Source: Hwangdonia seohaensis
Lineage (GTDB): Bacteria; Bacteroidota; Bacteroidia; Flavobacteriales; Flavobacteriaceae
Assembly: GCF_031932625.1 (NCBI RefSeq)
Contig: NZ_JAVSCK010000001.1
Coordinates: 186,001-250,000 of the forward strand
Direction of reading: 5' to 3'
Length of the DNA stretch: 64,000 bases
The notes under the pieces were generated by a model. It ran no database searches. It was not told the origin of the DNA and was given only the letters and a program-made list of their open reading frames with translations. Both the position numbers and the translations under genes were made by a program. This document shows positions 33,459 to 41,944 of this stretch, in pieces (positions within the stretch are counted from its first letter, which is position 1; each line of letters opens with the position of its first letter).

Positions 33459-33570
33459 TTACGTCGTTATTTCACTCGGATTGAATCCGAATTTATTCTT
33501 AAAAGCAATACTAAAATTAGAAAGGTTGTTGTAGCCAATATTAAAATCTAATGCTTTTCTAGATTCGGAA
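33459..33570 (-). pseudogene. Remnant of an AraC-family C-terminus
   Basis: The minus strand ending at a TAA (33459-33461) reads SESRKALDFNIGYNNLSNFS then IAFKNKFGFNPSEITT, the last HTH and signature of an AraC regulator. No upstream part of the gene is present. Over 49 bases (33490-33538) it matches the end of the intact AraC gene (35758-35806) at 48 positions. This is a broken duplicate or conversion fragment, with the sensor kinase gene between the two copies. Confidence 0.75.
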
Positions 33571-33708
33571 TTTATTATTCAAAAATCAGAACTATATGGT
33601 AGACATGTTGCTTTTAAACATAGGATTCTCTCTGATTAATAATATTTTGCAAACCCATAATTGAAATGACTTCACTTATAATTAATAGGAGGTTATCCAT
33701 ATACTTAA

Positions 33709-35307
33709 TTAATCAGAAAAACTAACCTCAATGGGTTTAAATTGTATTTTAAAAGTGCTTTTGCCATCATTTGAATAGTTCATTTCTCCATTTAGTTGAT
33801 CTGCCAAAATTAAAATGAGTTGCATCCCTAAAGATTCAGAAGCCTCAAAATTATAATTTTCAGGAAGTCCTGGGCCACTATCTGAGTAGACCAAAAGGTA
33901 GTGATCATTTTTCTTTAAAATAGAAATTTCTAAAGAATTTATTTTATCCATTTTAAAAGCATGCTTAAAAGAGTTGGTTACTAATTCATTAAGAATTAGT
34001 CCAAGGTTTGATGTGGTATCGCCATCAAAGATTAAATCATCATCTATTTTAACGGTCTTTTCTAAATTTAAATCCTTCACACCTATAATTTCTTCCACGA
34101 AATCTAATAGCTGTTTGGTATATTCTTTTGTTTTGATATCCTTAAGAGAAACACTTCCATATAGTTTTTCATGTACTAAGGCCATAGAATGTATCCTGGA
34201 TTTACTTTGCTCTAGCGCAGATTTAACAGCTTCATCATTGCTTTCTTCTTGTTGCAAACTTAATATTCCAGAAATCATTTGCATATTATTTTTAACTCTA
34301 TGGTGTATTTCTTTAATAAGGGTTTCTATTTTAAATAGGCTTTTTTCTAATTCAGTGTTTTTGGTTTTAATTTGAGTGTTTGCAAGATTTAAATTTCTAT
34401 TTAATGTTTTGTTTTTTAAAAAAAGATAAAAGATTATTATGATCGCTAAAGAAATAATAAAGTACCATAAATAAGCTAAGTAGACTATTGTATTTGAAAT
34501 TTCAGTTTTTTCTTTGTAGGCACTTCCTATTTTTAAATTTAAACCAAAAACATTGATGTTGGAATAAATAAAGTCATCCTCAGAAATTTTAAAATTCTTA
34601 TAATATTCTGGGTCTCTGTTATTATTATAAATCTTGGTTTTATTGTAAACCACTTCCCTTGTTAAATCAACTGTATCCTTTACAATAAATTTGTGTACAA
34701 ACTCTTGTTTGGAAGTCTCTTCATAAAAATAGTCTAATAGATATTTAGCGTTAATTACTGGGGCCATATAACCCAAAACATTATTTTGCTTATCATGAAC
34801 TGTAAAATTAAATGGAAACCCAACCCATCCCTCTCTAAGATTAATTGGCGTAAAGATGCGTATATTATCAGTGGTCATAAGCTTATCTAAGGCCTTTATT
34901 CTCTCTTTATCAAGAAGCCCTTTTAAAGAAACTCCCTTAAGCCCTGGTGCATCAATTGTTTTTGGAGTTAAAACATACTTAAAAACATGGTTTGTATCCA
35001 TATAACTTACGACTATTGAATCGTTAAATTTAATTTCACCAAGTAAATCGTTCAAATACTTTTGTAACTCAATTTCAGTAGGAAAAGTTGGAGTGTTTTT
35101 TAAATGACTTTTTAAGGAAGAAACTAAAGCGGCATAGACGTCAATTCCTGCTTTCGCTCTAATCATGGCGTCCGAATGTGTTTTCTCTAATTTATCTTGT
35201 ATTTTTTTTCGCTCTAATTCTTGGTATGAAGAAATGAATTGCTGAAGCAATACTCCTCCTAAAATAAGAGTTAAAACAATAACTATCAAGCGCTTACTAA
35301 TAATCAT
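33709..35307 (-). CDS. CHASE-like sensor histidine kinase (HisKA_2)
   Basis: This 532-residue protein has an N-terminal membrane helix (about 7-26), a large extracytoplasmic domain (about 30-280) of CHASE-like character, and a second helix (about 282-302). A coiled coil and then a HisKA_2 dimerisation/phospho-acceptor block (IKEIHHRVKNNMQMISGILSLQ, around residue 338) follow, with an HATPase (NELVTNSFKHAF, DSGPGLPENYNF). HisKA_2 kinases often act in general-stress or light sensing. No response regulator lies next to it; the AraC protein upstream lacks a receiver domain. Confidence 0.9.
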   Translation of the reverse strand: MIISKRLIVIVLTLILGGVLLQQFISSYQELERKKIQDKLEKTHSDAMIRAKAGIDVYAALVSSLKSHLKNTPTFPTEIELQKYLNDLLGEIKFNDSIVVSYMDTNHVFKYVLTPKTIDAPGLKGVSLKGLLDKERIKALDKLMTTDNIRIFTPINLREGWVGFPFNFTVHDKQNNVLGYMAPVINAKYLLDYFYEETSKQEFVHKFIVKDTVDLTREVVYNKTKIYNNNRDPEYYKNFKISEDDFIYSNINVFGLNLKIGSAYKEKTEISNTIVYLAYLWYFIISLAIIIIFYLFLKNKTLNRNLNLANTQIKTKNTELEKSLFKIETLIKEIHHRVKNNMQMISGILSLQQEESNDEAVKSALEQSKSRIHSMALVHEKLYGSVSLKDIKTKEYTKQLLDFVEEIIGVKDLNLEKTVKIDDDLIFDGDTTSNLGLILNELVTNSFKHAFKMDKINSLEISILKKNDHYLLVYSDSGPGLPENYNFEASESLGMQLILILADQLNGEMNYSNDGKSTFKIQFKPIEVSFSD

Positions 35308-35726
35308 GAGTGGTAGTAGTAAAAACCTTAAAAAAGATTTGGGACCGTATTGGTAACAAAGTTACTTTAAATTTTAGACTTGTTTTGGTTTTAAGGGTCA
35401 AATATTTCATATACAAGCCATGTTTAGTGACTCAAACACTTAAATTTAGAAAAGTAAAAAATGATGATTATAATTAATGATATAAAAAAGAGTCACTAAA
35501 CAACGTAGATTAAATGTTCTTTTTTTTTTGATATTTTTCAGGCTAAATAAGTGGTTTTTTGAAAAGGTTTAGGCTACATCTAAATTATTAGATTCGAGTT
35601 TTAACTATATTCTTACAATCTTTACTATGATACAAAATATACATATTTTTCATACAAAAAAAATACATTTCCTTTAACAAGCTAGTTAACGGGTGCTATA
35701 GCTGTTTTTATATATGGTATACATGC
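35308..35726. other. Intergenic region with a distant inverted-repeat pair
   Basis: About 420 bases separate the kinase and AraC genes. They contain a perfect 13-base inverted pair (TGTTTAGTGACTC at 35421-35433 and its complement at 35490-35502) 56 bases apart, and a weak minus-strand -7 (TAACTTTG at 35357-35364, 50 bases before the kinase ATG). No gene is seen. Confidence 0.45.
35421..35502. promoter_or_regulatory. Perfect 13-base inverted repeat, 56 bases apart
   Basis: The arms TGTTTAGTGACTC and GAGTCACTAAACA are exact complements. Spacing of about 69 bases centre to centre is near 6.5 helical turns, so a looping pair of operators or a long-stem structure is conceivable. The regulator is unknown; the AraC protein next door is one candidate. 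Confidence 0.3.
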
Positions 35727-36566
35727 TCAATTGGTAATATCTGTTGGACTAACACCAAATTTATTCTTAAAAGCAATACTAAAATTAGAAAGGTTATTGT
35801 AGCCAAAATCTAAATAAATATCCGAAGCTTTTAATTGGCCTTCTTTCAAAATTTCTTTAGCTTTTAATAGCCGTTTGTCCTGCAACCATTTTCCGGGAGA
35901 CGTTTTATACTCGTTGATAAAATGACGTTTAAAAGTGGATAAACTCATATGACATAAAAACGCAATTTCCTCTAACTTTAAATTGGAATACACGTTGTTT
36001 TCAACAACCTTTTTAAACGGCGATATTTGTTTTGAGATTAAAGACTGTAGAAATAATTCAAATTTAGATCCGTATTTATTAATAAGATACAGCATCAGTT
36101 CTTCAAATTTTACCGAAAGTAAATTGTACTTAAAGATAGCCGGTGCTTCGTTTATTGTTGCCAATGAATTTAGATAAGACATGATATAGCTATCGTTTTC
36201 AATCACAAAATAGCCAACCTCATTTTTACTTGGTTCTAAATTATTTACATGTTTGTTATAAAACTCTGAAAGTTTAGTTTCTGAAAAAAACAACAGTTTG
36301 CAATAATAAACGGCATCGGTATCCAATAATTCTGTCCATAACCAATTTCCTTTTTTAAGAAGTAAAGACTGATTTTTGTTTACCGCCACGGCAGTATCTG
36401 CAAAATGCACCTGTTTTTTTCCCACCTGTAAAAAACTGAACATGTGCATACTTAAATTGACTTTGCTTTTTACCACATTATTGTTCATTTTAAAATCGTA
36501 AACAAACACGTCTGGATTTACTTTTGAATCTTTAAAATAAATTTCGGGTATGTTTTCTATGGGCAT
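35727..36566 (-). CDS. AraC-family transcriptional regulator
   Basis: This 279-residue regulator has an N-terminal sensing domain (about 1-165) of ExsA/cupin-like type, and a C-terminal AraC HTH pair (from about 180: LKLEEIAFLCHMSLSTFKRHFINEYKTSPGKWL...ASDIYLDFGYNNLSNFSIAFKNKFGVSPTDI). It probably controls the nearby genes. It is upstream of and co-directional with the HisKA_2 kinase, but 419 bases away. Confidence 0.92.
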   Translation of the reverse strand: MPIENIPEIYFKDSKVNPDVFVYDFKMNNNVVKSKVNLSMHMFSFLQVGKKQVHFADTAVAVNKNQSLLLKKGNWLWTELLDTDAVYYCKLLFFSETKLSEFYNKHVNNLEPSKNEVGYFVIENDSYIMSYLNSLATINEAPAIFKYNLLSVKFEELMLYLINKYGSKFELFLQSLISKQISPFKKVVENNVYSNLKLEEIAFLCHMSLSTFKRHFINEYKTSPGKWLQDKRLLKAKEILKEGQLKASDIYLDFGYNNLSNFSIAFKNKFGVSPTDITN

Positions 36567-36721
36567 GTATTATTTTTTAAAGGTTCTGGCAATGGGTTTC
36601 TGTATAAAAAAGATCGTTTATAAAATGAATCGCTTTCATAAATATATAAAAATGTACCCTAGCCATTACTTTTTAAACCGTCTTTTAGCGTTTTTCATAT
36701 TTCGATAGGCACTATGAATAG

Positions 36722-38176
36722 TTATAAAAATGGAGATGTTAATCGTACCAATCGTTCCCATAAATGAATATACTTTGGTCTGTTTAACCATGCTTCCGCA
36801 TCAATTAATGTGGATACTTTTAAGTCATTTTCAAAAGCCTCTGTAAGTTTTGCTGCAATGTTTTTGCTATAAACCATGGCATTAACTTCAAAATTCAAGT
36901 CAAAACTTCTGTAGTCCATATTAGCTGAACCTATAATTGCCAAATCATCATCAATCACCATAGTTTTTGCGTGCACAAATCCTTTGTTATACTTGTAAAT
37001 CTTTGCGCCAACCTGAAGCAACTCGGTGTAATAGGCATTTGCCGCAGCATTAACCATTTTGGAATCTGACACTCCTGGAATTAAAATTTTAACATCCAAT
37101 CCGCCGAGAATGGCAATAATTAAAACATCCATCAAACTTTCGTCTGGAATAAAATAAGGACTTGTAATGTATATGCTTTTTTTGGCTGAACTTATGGCTT
37201 CTAAAAGGGAATAAAAAATTACGGGCTGCTGACTGTCTGGTCCCGATGCCGCAATCTGCACTACTTCGGGTTTAATAATGTCTTGTTTTGTACTGTCAAT
37301 AAAATAGGTTTCGGAATACTCAAAAGGTGTTGTGCTACAAAAATTCCAATCGCCCATAAATAAATATTGCAAATAGGCCGTGGCTTGCCCCTTAATCATT
37401 AAATGGGTGTCGCGCCAATACAGATGGTTTTCAACCTTTAAATCGTTTCGGTATTTATCGCTCATATTAATACCGCCAACAAAACCAACCATCCCATCGA
37501 TAACCACAATTTTTCTATGGTTTCTGTAATTAAGTCGATTGGCAAAAGCATACCATCGTATTTTATAAAAAGGTGCGGTTTGTACCCCGGCGTCCTGTAG
37601 TTTTTTAATGAACGGTTTTCCTAAGCCATGACTTCCAAAATCATCGTACATAAAACGTACTTCAAGACCTTCTTTTGCTTTTCTTATAAGCACGTCTGCA
37701 ACTTGGTTTCCGGTAATATCATTTTCATAAATATAATATTCAAAATGAATGTGATGCGTTGCGTTTTCCAAAGCCTTTAACAGTTCCGGAAATTTTTCCT
37801 CGCCATTTATTAAGAGTTTCACTTCGTTGTTTGCCGTTAACGGACTGCTGCTCGACCGACGAATAAATTCAATTAAAGTTTCACTTTTATGGGCGGTTAA
37901 ACCTGATTTACCCACGGTTTTAGAATACGCATTCATTCTGTTTCTGATGCGTTGCCGAAGTGGTTCGTCTTCCACTATTTTCTTTGAATATAACTTTCGT
38001 TTTCTGTAATTGATACCTACGGAAAAGTAAAAAATCATACCAAAAAACGGAACAAATACAATAAACAAGATGTAAGCCAATGCTTTTGTGCTGCTCCGGG
38101 TATCGCGCAGCACCCTAAAAATGACAAAAACGACCAACAGTATGTATGCGGTTTCGCCGATTAAAATCCAATTCAT
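36722..38176 (-). CDS. cls: Cardiolipin synthase (phospholipase D family)
   Basis: This 484-residue protein has two N-terminal membrane helices (about 3-55) and two PLD catalytic motifs, HRKIVVIDGMVGFVGGINMS (around residue 222) and HAKTMVIDDDLAIIGSANMD (around residue 400). The length matches bacterial ClsA. It joins two phosphatidylglycerol molecules into cardiolipin at the inner membrane. Confidence 0.94.
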   Translation of the reverse strand: MNWILIGETAYILLVVFVIFRVLRDTRSSTKALAYILFIVFVPFFGMIFYFSVGINYRKRKLYSKKIVEDEPLRQRIRNRMNAYSKTVGKSGLTAHKSETLIEFIRRSSSSPLTANNEVKLLINGEEKFPELLKALENATHHIHFEYYIYENDITGNQVADVLIRKAKEGLEVRFMYDDFGSHGLGKPFIKKLQDAGVQTAPFYKIRWYAFANRLNYRNHRKIVVIDGMVGFVGGINMSDKYRNDLKVENHLYWRDTHLMIKGQATAYLQYLFMGDWNFCSTTPFEYSETYFIDSTKQDIIKPEVVQIAASGPDSQQPVIFYSLLEAISSAKKSIYITSPYFIPDESLMDVLIIAILGGLDVKILIPGVSDSKMVNAAANAYYTELLQVGAKIYKYNKGFVHAKTMVIDDDLAIIGSANMDYRSFDLNFEVNAMVYSKNIAAKLTEAFENDLKVSTLIDAEAWLNRPKYIHLWERLVRLTSPFL

Positions 38177-38315
38177 ATAAGGCTGGGTTTATTGTGCCGT
38201 TAAATTAAATATTTTATCTAATCCATCAAAAGATTAATTACGAGGCCATGTGTGGCTCGGTTTCATTTATATAAAGCCGAAAAAAATCAGGAATTTAATG
38301 ACGCAACCCGTTTTA

Positions 38316-39803
38316 TCAAGCTTCAGTCTTTTTTGTTGTATCGCGCCTGTACAAACAATCCTTTACTTTTGTGTAATCTTCCTCGCTATCCGCCAGAACC
38401 ATTAAAATATCTTTTGCTTTAATTTCGGTAGAACCACCGGGTCGAATGTATTCTTTACCGCGTTTAATCATGACAATAAAGGCTGATTTCGGGAAGTTTA
38501 AATCGACAATTCTTTTGTTTTCTGAAAAAAGGTCGGGTAAAATCTCAAATTCTTCCAAAGAAGATTTAGGAAGATTTGACAAGAGCTGGTCTATTTCGGT
38601 TTTCTTTTTGGTTTCTTCGGGCATACCAACATTCAGCCATTTTGCGAAAATAGTAAGGGTTGTGCCCTGTATTAAAATGGAGGTTACAGAGATAAAGAAA
38701 ACGATACTAAAAATTATATCGGCTTTTTCAACGCCGGCCAACAACGGATATGTGGCAAACACGATGGGCACCGCACCGCGCAAACCTACCCAAGAAATAT
38801 ACAGTCGCCGTCTAAATTTCATCTTAAAAAAGATTAAACTTATTAAAACGCCTAAAGGGCGGGCAATGACTATTAAAAATAAGGATATAAGTAATCCTAC
38901 ACCAATATATGGCACGATTTTCTTCGGAAAAACCAAAAGGCCCAAAGTAAGGAACAACACAATTTCCACAAGCCACGCCAAACCATCGTACATTCTTAAA
39001 ATGGTTTTTTTGTGTATTAAATCTTGATTGCCCAGAAAAACCGCGCAAATGTAAATGGCAAGAAACCCGTTGCCGCCAACAAAATCGGTTGCCGAAAAGG
39101 TAATAAACATCAAAGCGATAACCAATACAGGGTAAAGCCCCTCAAAATCAAGGTTTATTTTATTGATGATTATTTTACTGAGTTTTCCAAAACCGAAACC
39201 GGCAAAAGCGCCCACAATCATCTGTTGAAAAAACATGGGTAAAATAGACACAATGCTTTGATCCTGATTGACTACCAAGGTTAAAAACATAATGGTAAGC
39301 ACATAAGCCATGGGGTCGTTACTTCCACTTTCCAGCTCCAAGGTTGGACGCAGATTGGTTCTCAGAGCAAGATTTTTAGAGCGTAAAATTGAAAATACAG
39401 CGGCCGCATCGGTGGATGAAACGATGGAACCCAACAACATACTTTCGTAAATGGTAAAATCTGTAACGAGCCAAACAAATGTGCCAAGCGATAGCGCTGT
39501 GAGCAAAACGCCCATAGTAGACAACGCAATGCCTTCTTTAAGAACAGGTTTTATGTTGCTCCAATTTGTATTGAGCCCTCCAGAAAACAAAATAAAATTT
39601 AGTGAAACAATTCCTATAAGCTGCGCCGTTTTGGGGTCGTTAAAAATGATACCGCCTATACCATCGGAACCCGCCAACATGCCTATGGCTAAAAAGATTA
39701 TTAATGTGGGAACTCCAAATTTATAAGAGCTTTTCCCAACAATAATGCTTATAAAAAGTAAGATTGAGCCAACGAGCAGAATGTTTTCAATTGTTAAATT
39801 CAT
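38316..39803 (-). CDS. Cation/proton antiporter, CPA1 type with RCK_C domain (CvrA/NhaP2-like)
   Basis: This 495-residue protein has about twelve membrane helices. Helices near residues 150-165 carry the SNDPMAY motif with an ion-binding Asp, and GLRGAVPIVFATYPL is the classical CPA1 arginine motif. The C-terminal region (about 405-495) has a TrkA_C/RCK_C fold (ILMVLADSEEDYTKVKD). It likely exports K+ or Na+ in exchange for protons, with the RCK_C part sensing nucleotides. K+ is favoured by resemblance to NhaP2/CvrA. Confidence 0.9.
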   Translation of the reverse strand: MNLTIENILLVGSILLFISIIVGKSSYKFGVPTLIIFLAIGMLAGSDGIGGIIFNDPKTAQLIGIVSLNFILFSGGLNTNWSNIKPVLKEGIALSTMGVLLTALSLGTFVWLVTDFTIYESMLLGSIVSSTDAAAVFSILRSKNLALRTNLRPTLELESGSNDPMAYVLTIMFLTLVVNQDQSIVSILPMFFQQMIVGAFAGFGFGKLSKIIINKINLDFEGLYPVLVIALMFITFSATDFVGGNGFLAIYICAVFLGNQDLIHKKTILRMYDGLAWLVEIVLFLTLGLLVFPKKIVPYIGVGLLISLFLIVIARPLGVLISLIFFKMKFRRRLYISWVGLRGAVPIVFATYPLLAGVEKADIIFSIVFFISVTSILIQGTTLTIFAKWLNVGMPEETKKKTEIDQLLSNLPKSSLEEFEILPDLFSENKRIVDLNFPKSAFIVMIKRGKEYIRPGGSTEIKAKDILMVLADSEEDYTKVKDCLYRRDTTKKTEA

Positions 39804-40059
39804 CCGTATGTTTTATTGGTTTGTGATGGTTATTTTGAGTTCCAAATTACGGAAATCTCGAAGATAAAAAGAATATAAATCATCTTAATTGTCATGATTT
39901 CTTCTATTAAAAGAGCTGTTATTCCTTTTTTAAATTGAAAAAACCTGAGGTGTTTATGATTGTATTTTTGTTTGTTTTTTTATGAATTTCAGCCAATACG
40001 AAGCTGTACTGGAAAGCAAAAAATAAAATGATTTTGTAGCTTTTTACCATGCATCTTTT

Positions 40060-41400
40060 TTAAAACCCAAAAAACCACGACGCTATGGAAAAGTAAATGA
40101 TTACGCCACAAATATCGGACAATGAGGTTACCAAGGGCGCACTTGCCGTTGCCGGATCTAACTTTAACCTTGTAAAGATAAATGGCAAAAGCAGACCAAT
40201 TAAGCTACCAATCATTACCGTTAAAATCATGGACAGCCCCACGACAATAACAATTTCAGGAGCCCTAAAACTGGCTACTGCCGCTACGCCAACCGCCATA
40301 GTAATTCCTAAAAAAAAGGATACGATAAATTCTTTACCAACCAATTTATGCCAATCGTTCAATTTTACGCCTCCAACCGCCAAATAACGTATCATTAGGG
40401 TCGCCGATTGTGAGCCTGCATTTCCGCCGCTATCTATCAAAAGAGGCAAAAAGAAAACCAAAGGCACGTACAATTGAATAACTTCTTCAAAATTAGACAT
40501 GGCCGCTCCCGAAAAAACGTTCATAAAAACCAAAATGAACAGCCAAACAATGCGGTTTTTATACAAGTCGTAAACCTTCGCCTTTATGGGGTCGGTTATG
40601 GCGCTTTGAATAGAGCCGAATTTATGGAAATCTTCTGTAGATTCTTGTTCATCCACATCCATAATATCATCGAAGGTTACAATGCCCAACAGCACCCCTT
40701 GCTCGTTAACCACAGGCAATGCCACCCTATCATAGGTCTTAAATAACTTTACGGCGGTTTCCTGGTCGTCCATCGCGTTTAGAGCCACAAAACGATAATC
40801 CATCAATTCTTCCACCAGTTGTTTTGGTGATGCCAGAAGTAAGGCTCCTATCCTGATATCATCAATCATTTTACCCTCGTGGTCTACAATATAAATCACA
40901 TTTAAAGTTTCCGAATTGCGTCCGTTTTGTCGGATGTACTCAAAGGAAGTCTCCACCGAAAAATTGGGTTTAATAGCAACAAATTCCGGGGTCATCAATC
41001 GAGCTACACTGTCTTTAGGATAGCTTAAGAGTAAGTCGGCAATCTTTCGTTCTTCAGGCGACAATAATTGAATCAAGGGTTTTGCCACATGTTCTGGCAG
41101 TTCCTTAAAAAACGTTGTTCGGTCGTCCGGTTCAATATCGTTAAGAAGATTGGCTACTTTTTGGGGCTTGCTGCCTAAAGCTTCAACTATGTCCTTTTGG
41201 TCGGAAGGCGACAGCAGTTTGAACACTTTCTTGGTTTGCTCTCTTGTTAGCAGTCTGAACAGAATTATCTTTTCACGTATTGGCGCATCTTGCAACACTC
41301 GAACTACCTCATTAGCATCCAACTCATTCAAGTAGCGTTTTGCTGTTTTCCAATCATTATTTTCGATAAGCTCAAGGAGGTTTGTTTCTGTTTCAATCAT
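40060..41400 (-). CDS. mgtE: Magnesium transporter MgtE
   Basis: This 446-residue protein has the MgtE N-terminal superhelical domain (about 1-125), two CBS domains (about 130-250) that sense Mg2+, and five membrane helices starting at about 285. The conserved pore region reads PLLIDSGGNAGSQSATLMIR. It imports Mg2+. No M-box riboswitch is visible in the 136 bases upstream to the ArsC-fold gene. Confidence 0.95.
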   Translation of the reverse strand: MIETETNLLELIENNDWKTAKRYLNELDANEVVRVLQDAPIREKIILFRLLTREQTKKVFKLLSPSDQKDIVEALGSKPQKVANLLNDIEPDDRTTFFKELPEHVAKPLIQLLSPEERKIADLLLSYPKDSVARLMTPEFVAIKPNFSVETSFEYIRQNGRNSETLNVIYIVDHEGKMIDDIRIGALLLASPKQLVEELMDYRFVALNAMDDQETAVKLFKTYDRVALPVVNEQGVLLGIVTFDDIMDVDEQESTEDFHKFGSIQSAITDPIKAKVYDLYKNRIVWLFILVFMNVFSGAAMSNFEEVIQLYVPLVFFLPLLIDSGGNAGSQSATLMIRYLAVGGVKLNDWHKLVGKEFIVSFFLGITMAVGVAAVASFRAPEIVIVVGLSMILTVMIGSLIGLLLPFIFTRLKLDPATASAPLVTSLSDICGVIIYFSIASWFFGF

Positions 41401-41535
41401 AAAAGTGTGGCGTCAATAATTTATTCAATTTCGAAGTTGGTATTTAAATGCATTAAAATTTGCACTCCGTTTTTATCGATTCAAAGTATGCTTCAAGGTT
41501 ATTTCAACGGATTGCTTAATCACAACAAATCGATT

Positions 41536-41919
41536 TTAAATCCGAATAATATCCGTTGGCGTATTCACCAAAACAGTTCGTTCGCCTCGCAACGCTATGG
41601 GCTGTTTCATGATTTCGGGATGGTTCTGTATCATGGTTATCCAGTCTTCTGAAGAGAAACATTTAGCCGTAAATTTTTTTCTGTATTTGTAGTGTTCTTG
41701 ATTTACAAGCTCGTTGATTTTAATCCCCAACCGACCAGCCAACTCGGTAATTTGAGTGCCAGTGAGCGGCGTTTTTAAAATATCTACTTCCTCGATAGGA
41801 AGCCCATGTGTTTTGGCGTATGCCAATGCCTGTTTTCCTATTCGGGATCTGGAATTATAGTACAAGGTAATCTGTCTGTCCGACGTAGCTATGACTCCCT
41901 TATTTATAGAACTGCGCAT
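41536..41919 (-). CDS. ArsC-fold protein lacking the catalytic cysteine
   Basis: This 127-residue protein follows the ArsC/Spx family layout: YYNSRSRIGKQALAYAK at the N-terminus, INELVNQEHYKYRKKF in the middle, and HPEIMKQPIALRGERTVL at the C-terminus. In the family the first segment reads N-x-R-C, and here the Cys is Ser (NSRSR). It is therefore unlikely to reduce arsenate. Spx-like regulatory binding remains possible but is untested. It is flanked by mgtE and acnA. Confidence 0.7.
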   Translation of the reverse strand: MRSSINKGVIATSDRQITLYYNSRSRIGKQALAYAKTHGLPIEEVDILKTPLTGTQITELAGRLGIKINELVNQEHYKYRKKFTAKCFSSEDWITMIQNHPEIMKQPIALRGERTVLVNTPTDIIRI

Positions 41920-41944
41920 TTTTATAGTATTTGTGATGATTAAA

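Noticed and set aside
36567..36721. Short minus-strand peptide (MKNAKRRFKK)
   Set aside because: Ten codons in an AT-rich gap with no promoter; not supportable as a gene.
38446..39027. 193-codon plus-strand ORF
   Set aside because: It lies entirely antisense within the cation/proton antiporter gene, has low-complexity Lys/Ile content and no family pattern.
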